DNA of 5,728 nucleotides, from contig JAPKEI010000186.1 in the NCBI GenBank assembly GCA_028872685.1, forward strand, positions 1 through 5,728, given 5' to 3'. Source of the stretch: Verrucomicrobiota bacterium (GTDB lineage: Bacteria > Verrucomicrobiota > Verrucomicrobiia > Limisphaerales > UBA1100). A program made the position numbers and the translations under genes. Shown here piece after piece: positions 1 through 4,964 of this stretch. Below the pieces are notes generated by a model, which worked only from the letters and a program-made list of their open reading frames with translations, was not told the DNA's origin and searched no databases. Positions within the stretch are counted from its first letter, which is position 1, and the number at the start of each line of letters is the position of its first letter.

Positions 1-825
1 TTGTTGCTGGCGCTGAGCGCGCTGGTGTGCTCTCCACTTGCGCAGTTTCTCTTTTTGCTCCTCGGTGAAAATCTCCATGCGGCGGTTGTGGGCCTGCTTT
101 TTCACATTCTTGATTTGCTTTTTCTTTTCCTCCTTAGAGAGCTCCTCGTTGGCGATGATGCCTTTGATTTTCTTCAACGCGTACCGGTGCACTGCGCGGA
201 GCTTTTCGGCCTGCTCCTCGGTGAGTTCAAGTATCTGCCGGAGTTCACGTCGGTGCTCGTTTTCCTCGTTGCCATTCTGGTTTGGTCGGGCGTTGGAGCT
301 GCGAAGTTTAACCAGCTTGGCGTATTGTTCCTCACTGAGTAACTCGCGAACTGCGGCATCCATTTTTTTGAATGCTGCTTTGAGTTTAGCTTTTTTCTCT
401 TCTTTAGAGAGTTCCTTGTTGGAGTGGATTGCCTTTGCGGTTTTTTGCCATTTTTCATGGATCGCCCTGAGTTGGGAGGCTTGTTCGTCAGTGAGGTTCA
501 GCGTTTCCTTAATGTTCACGCGTTCGCGTTGTTGTTGCCCCCCGTTTTCAGTGCGGGTCATGCCGCTCTGGGGTTTGCGTCCACTTTGCCCGCCACCTTG
601 CTCGGAGTTTTGCGATTGGCCGGAATTTTCCTGCTGGCCGTTGTTGCTATTGCTGAGCGGTTGGCGGACGGATTGACGGTTAACGCTGTTGCCTTGACCG
701 CCTTGACCACTTTGGCCGCGCACAGAGTTGGGTGCGCCTTGACCTCGTTGGTTGCTTTGAGCTTGGGTGAGCGTCGTGGCGTTGAGCGCGCCGGCGATTA
801 GGATGATTGCGATTTTGTTTTTCAT
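1..825 (-). CDS. Exported protein with two LTxxQ (Spy/CpxP-like) modules, 3' end beyond the window
   Basis: The frame reads from ATG at 825 leftward for 275 codons without a stop and leaves the window at base 1, so the C-terminus is missing. An AGGA Shine-Dalgarno (complement of 834-837) lies 8 nt before the ATG. Residues 1-22 form a Sec-type signal peptide (MKNK, then a hydrophobic stretch, with a likely cut near TQAQS). Residues 23-100 are low complexity, rich in Gln, Asn, Gly and Ser. Residues 109-175 and 199-265 are two copies of a Lys/Glu-rich helical module. Each begins L-x-LT-[DE]-EQA, carries ELSKEEKK in the middle, and ends with [ST]EEQ. LTxxQ motifs are the hallmark of the periplasmic Spy/CpxP family, so a periplasmic chaperone-like or envelope-stress role is possible. 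The low overall complexity means family membership is not proven. It is divergent from the lipoprotein pair to its right. The gene and its frame are secure; the function is tentative. Confidence 0.85.
   Translation of the reverse strand, partial: MKNKIAIILIAGALNATTLTQAQSNQRGQGAPNSVRGQSGQGGQGNSVNRQSVRQPLSNSNNGQQENSGQSQNSEQGGGQSGRKPQSGMTRTENGGQQQRERVNIKETLNLTDEQASQLRAIHEKWQKTAKAIHSNKELSKEEKKAKLKAAFKKMDAAVRELLSEEQYAKLVKLRSSNARPNQNGNEENEHRRELRQILELTEEQAEKLRAVHRYALKKIKGIIANEELSKEEKKKQIKNVKKQAHNRRMEIFTEEQKEKLRKWRAHQRAQRQQQ
31..501 (-). repeat. Two tandem 67-residue LTxxQ modules with 90-residue period
   Basis: Module A covers residues 109-175 (nt 301-501) and module B residues 199-265 (nt 31-231) of the minus-strand protein. 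They align without gaps: LT at 111 and 201, ELSKEEKK at 138 and 228, [ST]EEQ at 164 and 254. By eye 32 of 67 positions are identical. A 23-residue Asn/Glu/Arg-rich spacer separates them. This looks like an intragenic duplication, and further copies may lie beyond the left edge. Confidence 0.8.
691..744 (-). repeat. Short direct repeat GCCTTGACC, three copies in the Gln/Gly linker
   Basis: The 9-mer GCCTTGACC occurs in direct tandem at 691-699 and 700-708 and again at 736-744. On the coding (minus) strand it reads GGTCAAGGC, giving Gly-Gln-Gly steps in the low-complexity linker after the signal peptide. All copies keep the reading frame. It is the kind of tract that can change length by slippage, but it may simply reflect codon choice in a QG-rich stretch. 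Confidence 0.6.
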
Positions 826-871
826 GGTTTGGTTCCTGTTCCGTTCGTTAACAAGGCAGACGCACGCATTT

Positions 872-898
872 TTGGCACGGTTACACTTCTTTCGTAAT
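872..898 (+). promoter_or_regulatory. Candidate promoter for the lipoprotein pair
   Basis: TTGGCA at 872-877 matches the -35 consensus at 5 of 6. CGTAAT at 893-898 matches TATAAT at 4 of 6, but the spacer is only 15 nt. It would overlap the opposing candidate promoter in the same 111-bp gap. Weak support; some promoter must exist in this region if the pair is transcribed independently. Confidence 0.2.
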
Positions 899-909
899 GA
901 GGTTGTCAT
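880..909 (-). promoter_or_regulatory. Candidate sigma-70-like promoter for the LTxxQ protein gene
   Basis: On the minus strand ATGACA (complement of 904-909; 5 of 6 to TTGACA) is followed after 18 nt by TGTAAC (complement of 880-885; 4 of 6 to TATAAT). The -10 is about 54 nt upstream of the ATG at 825. The match is moderate and the consensus is assumed from other bacteria. Confidence 0.28.
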
Positions 910-910
910 T
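896..910. promoter_or_regulatory. Small dyad AATGA-N5-TCATT, possible operator
   Basis: AATGA (896-900) and TCATT (906-910) are perfect inverted arms around a 5-nt centre. The dyad overlaps both candidate promoters in the divergent intergenic region, a position where a regulator could control both directions. Arms of 5 bp are short enough to arise by chance. Confidence 0.2.
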
Positions 911-911
911 C

Positions 912-918
912 GAGGAGG
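912..918 (+). promoter_or_regulatory. Strong but distant Shine-Dalgarno GAGGAGG
   Basis: GAGGAGG is a near-perfect anti-16S match but ends 18 nt before the only in-frame ATG (937), rather than the usual 5-10 nt. A weaker AGGG (921-924) lies 12 nt from the ATG. Upstream in frame there is no ATG, GTG or TTG before the TGA at 898-900. An ATA codon at 928-930 would sit 9 nt from the SD. Confidence 0.4.
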
Positions 919-936
919 CCAGGGTTAATATCGGGC

Positions 937-2064
937 ATGCGGTACACCCTCGCGCCTGTTTTTACGTTATCATTGGCCCTAATCTTCTTTGGGGGTTGTG
1001 GTAAAAAATCTTCCTCGGGCTCAGGCGATCCAAGTCGCGTAGCGTCGGCAGAAATGCTTATTTTCGATGAGGAAACCGGCGTGGTAATCAAGGCTGGGGA
1101 GATCGAGCCTTTCACCGGTAAGGCGGTTTGGTTCCATCCCAATGGTGAACGTGAACAGGAGACTGCTTACGTAGACGGTCGTGAGCATGGCCAAGAGGTG
1201 TGGTGGCATCCGGACGGCGCGCGCGCGGGCCAGAGTGAATACCAATCCGGCGTGCTAAATGGAGCCACCATTCAATGGCACCCCGGTGGCGTGAAGATGG
1301 AATTTCAGGTTTTGTATCAAAACGGAATGCAGGATGGCAAAGAGGTGTGGTGGCACGAGAATGGCCGTGAGAAGAGTGTCACCCATTTTGAAAACGGTCT
1401 GCGACAGGGCCGCGCCACCGGTTGGTATCCTGATGGTATCAAAGCATGGGAAGCGATTTGGGAGGATGATGAGCCACAGGGTCGCTACGCGGAATGGTAC
1501 GAGACAGGGCAAAACAAGAGTCAGAAACAGTATGTGATGGGTGCACAAAACGGCGTCGAGACTTGGTGGTATGAGAATGGTGAGAAATCTTGGGAAGCCA
1601 ACTGGAAGGAAGGTCGGCAAGCCGGGATAAAAACCGAGTGGTATGAAAGCGGCAAAAAGATGAGCCAAACAGTTTATGAAAACGGCCAGCGCGAAGGCAT
1701 CGGTACCGGGTGGTACGAAAATGGAAAGAAAGCACACGAGACCACTTATCTAGATGACGAGGAAGTGGCCGTGCAGGAATGGAATGAGGATGGCAGTGCT
1801 ATAGCCGCCGCACCAGAGCCACAAGGTCGCGTCCGTGTTTGGACCGTGGGCGAGATCGAAAAATTCTATTCCGATAAAGCTGAGGGATTAGTGTACACCG
1901 CATTTGGTGAGCCCGACCGCGCCGAGGGAGGCGCATGGGTATACGAGAATATTCAAGTGGGCACAGCGGTCGCCGCAATCGCTCACGAAGTTGAGTTTAC
2001 TTTTCAATCGGGCAAAGTGAAAACGGTGAAGGTAGCCGTTGCGCCCAAAAAGAAAACCCGATGA
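937..2064 (+). CDS. Outer-membrane-type lipoprotein with nine YwqK/MORN_2 repeats
   Basis: 375 residues, complete. The N-terminus has a lipoprotein signal: hydrophobic residues 5-18, then FFGGC with the lipidated Cys at 21. Gly at +2 is compatible with outer-membrane sorting. A short Ser/Gly linker follows. Residues 61-277 are nine repeats of 24 residues (one of 25), consensus G-x-x-x-x-W-[HY]-x-x-G-x-x-x-x-x-x-x-Y-x-x-G; a degenerate partial tenth unit runs 278-291. This is the YwqK/COG2849 (MORN_2) repeat type. Family members are often named 'antitoxin' after Bacillus YwqK, but no toxin partner is present here and I do not apply that name. Residues 302-368 form a C-terminal module with WTVG, FGEPD (323-327), WVYENI (334-339) and a VEFTF...GKVKTV ending. 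The tail is KKKTR. The next gene is a shorter paralogue with the same layout, so the two probably form one transcription unit. The ATG is the only usable start. Biochemical function is unknown. Confidence 0.85.
   Translation: MRYTLAPVFTLSLALIFFGGCGKKSSSGSGDPSRVASAEMLIFDEETGVVIKAGEIEPFTGKAVWFHPNGEREQETAYVDGREHGQEVWWHPDGARAGQSEYQSGVLNGATIQWHPGGVKMEFQVLYQNGMQDGKEVWWHENGREKSVTHFENGLRQGRATGWYPDGIKAWEAIWEDDEPQGRYAEWYETGQNKSQKQYVMGAQNGVETWWYENGEKSWEANWKEGRQAGIKTEWYESGKKMSQTVYENGQREGIGTGWYENGKKAHETTYLDDEEVAVQEWNEDGSAIAAAPEPQGRVRVWTVGEIEKFYSDKAEGLVYTAFGEPDRAEGGAWVYENIQVGTAVAAIAHEVEFTFQSGKVKTVKVAVAPKKKTR
1117..1809 (+). repeat. Array of nine 24-residue (72-nt) YwqK-type repeats plus a partial tenth
   Basis: Units start at residues 61, 85, 109, 134, 158, 182, 206, 230 and 254 of the lipoprotein; the third has one extra residue, and a degenerate unit covers 278-291. 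Position 7 of the unit is His in units 1-4 (WFHPNG, WWHPDG, QWHPGG, WWHENG) and Tyr in units 5-9 (GWYPDG, EWYETG, WWYENG, EWYESG, GWYENG). At DNA level the copies are well diverged, so the array is old and is a protein repeat rather than a recent satellite expansion. Confidence 0.85.
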
Positions 2065-2120
2065 CACGCCGTACCTTTATCAGGCCTAAACCTTTGAGTC
2101 GTTCGGCTGGATTAAAAATC

Positions 2121-2867
2121 ATGAACATGAAATGTTTCATGCTTATGATAGCGGCAACCCTACTTCTGGCGTTGGGTTGCTCCAAGGATAAGCCTTTGCC
2201 CGCTCCGGCCCCGCCCAAACCCTCCCCAGGTGACTCTAGTGGCCCAGGTGGAATGAGTGGCGAGGGCGGTGAAGGTGCAGTGGGCGGCATGGGGGCAATC
2301 CCCCAGCCCGGGAGTGGCGGCACCCTGCCTGCAGGGGAACCTGCCGGAGGTACGCAACGCGTGAGCGAAGACCCCCAAGCCCCCCCTGTGTTCGCGGAGA
2401 TGAACGGGGTTTTCTATGAGGTTTATGAAATAGCAAAAAAACCTTTCACCGGAAAAGTTGTGGAATACCACGCCACCAATGTTGAAAAATCAGAGAAGGT
2501 TTATAAAGACGGCCGGCTCGAACAACTCACCGAGTGGCATGAGAATGCCCAAAAAAGCCGTGAGGTGATATACGCCGCCGACGGCACCATTAAAACCGCC
2601 CACTTCGACGAAAAAGGCGAGGAGATCAATGCAAAGGCCAGGGCGATGCAATGGACCCTTGGCGTGACGGGCAGTAAAATGTCCATCGAACAATACCGCG
2701 GTCTTACGGGAGGCGTGGTGCGCCTCGGCTTCGGTCCGCCTGACGAAGAAAGTGGCGGCGTGTTGGTTTATCGGAACATGAAGGTGCGTTCCGGCGATCA
2801 GCAAATGACCACTGTGCGTTTCACTGTTTCTGGGGGTAGAGTGGTTTCAGTGGGAGTGGAACCTTAA
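2121..2867 (+). CDS. Short paralogous lipoprotein: Gly/Pro linker, two YwqK repeats, shared C-terminal module
   Basis: 248 residues from ATG 2121. I chose this start because it gives a compact lipoprotein signal (MNMK, hydrophobic core, LALGC with Cys 20, Ser at +2) and a GGA 9 nt upstream. An in-frame ATG at 2061 overlaps the previous stop as ATGA and would add 20 residues; translational coupling from it cannot be excluded. Residues 21-90 are a Pro/Gly/Ser-rich, probably disordered linker. Residues 108-158 hold PFTGK and two 24-residue YwqK-type units (111-134 and 135-158), with half a unit to 169. Residues 178-248 match the C-terminal module of the upstream lipoprotein: WTLG/WTVG, FGPPD/FGEPD, VLVYRNMKV/AWVYENIQV, then a beta-rich V-x-F-x-x-x-x-G-[KR]-V ending. 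The pair thus differ mainly in repeat count and linker. Probably exported to the outer membrane; function unknown. Confidence 0.82.
   Translation: MNMKCFMLMIAATLLLALGCSKDKPLPAPAPPKPSPGDSSGPGGMSGEGGEGAVGGMGAIPQPGSGGTLPAGEPAGGTQRVSEDPQAPPVFAEMNGVFYEVYEIAKKPFTGKVVEYHATNVEKSEKVYKDGRLEQLTEWHENAQKSREVIYAADGTIKTAHFDEKGEEINAKARAMQWTLGVTGSKMSIEQYRGLTGGVVRLGFGPPDEESGGVLVYRNMKVRSGDQQMTTVRFTVSGGRVVSVGVEP
2286..2308 (+). other. GC-rich hairpin inside the lipoprotein linker
   Basis: TGGGGG (2290-2295) and CCCCCA (2300-2305) pair perfectly around the loop CAAT. GGC (2286-2288) and GCC (2306-2308) extend the stem past one bulged A at 2289. CCCTGC (2323-2328) and GCAGGG (2331-2336) form a second dyad close by, with too short a centre for a full stem. 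No T-tract follows, so it is not an intrinsic terminator. It could be a by-product of Gly (GGN) and Pro (CCN) codons. Confidence 0.45.
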
Positions 2868-2934
2868 CTGGCAGGGTTTCTCAAAGGGGTTGCGCTTTTA
2901 GGCGGGGGGCGTACACTGGTGAAAACCCTAACCC

Positions 2935-2940
2935 AAAGGA
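2935..2940 (+). promoter_or_regulatory. Shine-Dalgarno AAAGGA fixing the aldehyde dehydrogenase start
   Basis: AAAGGA ends 5 nt before ATG 2946. The longer alternative, GTG at 2919, has only a G-run (2904-2909) upstream and would add nine residues (MKTLTQRIP) that are not needed for the fold. The ATG is therefore the better start. Confidence 0.6.
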
Positions 2941-2945
2941 TTCCC

Positions 2946-4472
2946 ATGGTCGCCACTGCCCCACTCGATATTCCCGCAATCCAACCCTCATCCCGCGTGC
3001 AGGAGTACCTGCAATCCCCGCGACAAGCGCTCATCAACGGCCAATGGCAAGCTGCCGCTTCCGGCAAAACATTCGCCGTTTACAATCCCGCCAGCGGGGC
3101 GGAGATCGCCCAAGTCGCCGAGGGCGATGCGGAAGATATTAATCTGGCTGTCGCCGCCGCGCGTAAAGTTTTTGATGACCCCAACCACGCGTGGAACACG
3201 ATGACCCCCAGTGCACGCGGGCGGCTCATTTGGAAAATCGGCGATCTCATTTTGGAACACGCCGACGAATTGGCCGAGCTGGAAAGCATCGACAACGGCA
3301 AACCTAAAGCCGTCGCCGCTGCTGCTGACGTGCCGCTTTCCGCCGATCTTTTTCATTACATGGCCGGCTGGTGCACCAAGCTTGAGGGCAACACCATCCC
3401 CATCTCCGTGCCTTACGCGCCAGGCGCAAAGTTCCACGCTTACACCACGCGCGAACCGGTCGGCGTGATTGGCCAAATCATCCCGTGGAATTTTCCGCTG
3501 CTGATGGCCGCGTGGAAACTTGGCCCCGCTTTGGCTACGGGAAACTGCGTCATCCTCAAGCCCGCCGAGCAAACACCGCTCACCGCGCTGCGCTTGGGTG
3601 AAATTTTACAGGAAGCGGGCGTGCCCGATGGCGTGGTGAACATTGTTCCCGGCATGGGCGAAACCGCCGGAGCCGCGCTGGCCGCGCATGATGAGGTGGA
3701 CAAGGTCGCCTTCACCGGTTCCACCGAGGTCGGCAAAATGATTGTCAACGCCGCCTCTGGAAATCTTAAAAAAGTCACCCTCGAGCTGGGCGGCAAATCG
3801 CCCAACATTATTTTCAAAGACACCGCTGACCTTGAAGCCACCATCGCCGGTGCCGCCAGCGCGATCTTTTTCAATCACGGTCAATGTTGCTGTGCCGGCT
3901 CGCGGCTTTATGTTGAGAAAGATATTTTTGATGACGTGGTGAAAGGCGTTTCCGATGCCGCCGCTGCAATCAAGCTAGGCCCCGGCCTCGCTGACGATAC
4001 CGAGATGGGCCCGCTTGTTTCCGAAGAGCAGCTCACCCGCGTGACAGGTTTCATGAATGCCGGGCAGGAGGCTGGTGCCAACTGCGTCACTGGAGGCACA
4101 CGCCGCGGTGAACAGGGGTATTTTGTGTCGCCCACTGTTATTACTGACACCCGCGATGATATGAGCATTGTGCGCGAGGAAATCTTTGGCCCCGTCGTGG
4201 TGGCCGATCCCTTCGACGACATCGAGGAAATCATCGATCGCAGCAACGACAGCGCCTACGGCCTCGCCGCCGGCATTTGGACGCGTGACCTTTCCAAGGC
4301 CCACCGCACTGCTGCGCGTCTGCGCGCCGGCACGGTGTGGGTGAATACCTACAACATCTTCGATGCCGCGCTTCCCTTTGGTGGCTACAAGCAATCCGGT
4401 TGGGGCCGCGAAATGGGCCACGAAGTGCTTGAGCTATACACCGAAACCAAAGCCGTTTGCATGGGATTATAA
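2946..4472 (+). CDS. NAD(P)+-dependent aldehyde dehydrogenase (ALDH1/2-like)
   Basis: 508 residues, the usual ALDH length with a modest N-terminal extension. It oxidises an aldehyde to its carboxylate using NAD(P)+ in the cytosol. The visible landmarks match the ALDH superfamily (PF00171): PWNFP 180-184 with the oxyanion Asn 182; LKPAEQ 204-209, where Lys 205 and Glu 208 bind the cofactor ribose (this Glu usually goes with NAD+ preference); FTGSTEVG 256-263 of the nucleotide fold; the general base Glu 280 in ELGGKSP; the nucleophile Cys 315, middle of CCC in GQCCCAGSR; Glu 412 in EEIFGPV; and PFGGYKQSGWGRE 477-489. The GQCCCAGSR box is like mammalian mitochondrial ALDH2 and bacterial phenylacetaldehyde dehydrogenases. 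Substrate cannot be read from the sequence, since no pathway genes are nearby. All catalytic residues are present, so it should be active. A CBS-domain gene follows after 43 nt, possibly in the same transcript. Confidence 0.95.
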   Translation: MVATAPLDIPAIQPSSRVQEYLQSPRQALINGQWQAAASGKTFAVYNPASGAEIAQVAEGDAEDINLAVAAARKVFDDPNHAWNTMTPSARGRLIWKIGDLILEHADELAELESIDNGKPKAVAAAADVPLSADLFHYMAGWCTKLEGNTIPISVPYAPGAKFHAYTTREPVGVIGQIIPWNFPLLMAAWKLGPALATGNCVILKPAEQTPLTALRLGEILQEAGVPDGVVNIVPGMGETAGAALAAHDEVDKVAFTGSTEVGKMIVNAASGNLKKVTLELGGKSPNIIFKDTADLEATIAGAASAIFFNHGQCCCAGSRLYVEKDIFDDVVKGVSDAAAAIKLGPGLADDTEMGPLVSEEQLTRVTGFMNAGQEAGANCVTGGTRRGEQGYFVSPTVITDTRDDMSIVREEIFGPVVVADPFDDIEEIIDRSNDSAYGLAAGIWTRDLSKAHRTAARLRAGTVWVNTYNIFDAALPFGGYKQSGWGREMGHEVLELYTETKAVCMGL

Positions 4473-4475
4473 ATA

Positions 4476-4487
4476 GCGAATATTCGC
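4476..4487. other. 12-bp perfect palindrome GCGAATATTCGC between two genes
   Basis: It lies 3 nt after the aldehyde dehydrogenase stop and 28 nt before the CBS gene start. As RNA it gives only a 4-bp stem with an AUAU loop and is followed by an A-run, not a T-run, so it is a poor terminator. It could be a protein-binding dyad. About one such palindrome is expected by chance in a window of this size. Confidence 0.35.
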
Positions 4488-4515
4488 CAAAAAACTTAAC
4501 TGAAAAGAACCCGCT

Positions 4516-4947
4516 ATGAATGCAAAAACTATTTTGGAAGATAAAAGCACCGGCGTACGTTCTGTGGGGCCGGACGCCACCGTGTTCGAGGCGTTGCAAT
4601 TGATGGACGAACACAAGGTAGGCGCGTTGATGGTGGTGGAAAACGATCTGTTCATCGGGGTCATTTCCGAACGCCATTGCGCCCGCCGTGCGATGCTCAA
4701 GGAACTTTCTCCCAAGGAGACCCGCGTTTCCGAAATCATGGCCAGCGATCCGGTGCAAGTGGGGCCGGAGGCGAGCCTCGATGAATGCATGGCCGTCATG
4801 GGCCAACATCGCGTGCGCCACATTCCTGTCACCGAAGCGGGCAAAGTGCTTGGGGTCATTTCCTCTAATGATCTGCTGAACCTCGCCCTCACCGAAAAGG
4901 ATCACATCATCAAGCAGCTCGAGCAATACATCGCGCCGGGGCCGTAG
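4516..4947 (+). CDS. Small protein made of two CBS domains
   Basis: 143 residues, essentially a single CBS pair (Bateman module). CBS pairs bind adenine nucleotides (AMP, ATP, SAM, NAD-type ligands) and act as energy or redox sensors. CBS1 spans about 10-60 and ends GVISERH; CBS2 spans about 73-125 with HRVRHIPV (98-105) and GVISSNDL (113-120). The tail (126-140, KDHIIKQLEQYI) is the helical ending typical of the stand-alone bacterial CBS-pair family, whose members usually read ISERDYAR at the first site. Here that stretch is ISERHCAR: the Asp that normally contacts the ligand ribose is His 54, while CBS2 keeps Asp 119. Site 1 may therefore have altered binding. There is no fused effector, so it probably acts on a partner in trans. 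The start is ATG 4516, preceded by only a weak purine run (AAAAGAA). It lies between an aldehyde dehydrogenase gene (43 nt) and an FHA-kinase gene (17 nt). Confidence 0.92.
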   Translation: MNAKTILEDKSTGVRSVGPDATVFEALQLMDEHKVGALMVVENDLFIGVISERHCARRAMLKELSPKETRVSEIMASDPVQVGPEASLDECMAVMGQHRVRHIPVTEAGKVLGVISSNDLLNLALTEKDHIIKQLEQYIAPGP

Positions 4948-4964
4948 AGGGTTTTCGTTGTAGT

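Noticed and set aside
38..676. Plus-strand reading frame (212 codons) at the left end
   Set aside because: The product is a Ser/Phe/Cys/Leu-rich mirror of the Lys/Glu/Gln-rich minus-strand protein, which has a signal peptide, SD and internal repeats.
1117..1767. 72-nt periodicity as a CRISPR or DNA satellite array
   Set aside because: Units are diverged at DNA level, contiguous without spacers, and conserved as protein positions.
937..2064. Toxin-antitoxin assignment from the YwqK repeat name
   Set aside because: The protein is a lipidated exported protein, no toxin gene is adjacent, and the neighbour is a paralogue. The name reflects one Bacillus member only.
2868..2945. Terminator or hairpin between the short lipoprotein and aldehyde dehydrogenase genes
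   Set aside because: Only AGGGTTT (2873-2879) and AAACCCT (2923-2929) pair, across a 43-nt loop with no T-tract. I see no convincing terminator or promoter in this gap.
2919..2945. GTG at 2919 as start of the aldehyde dehydrogenase
   Set aside because: ATG 2946 has AAAGGA at 5 nt; the extra nine residues resemble no ALDH feature.
2988..3572. Antisense frame of 194 codons inside the aldehyde dehydrogenase gene
   Set aside because: No motif or start signal; the sense strand encodes an unbroken enzyme here.
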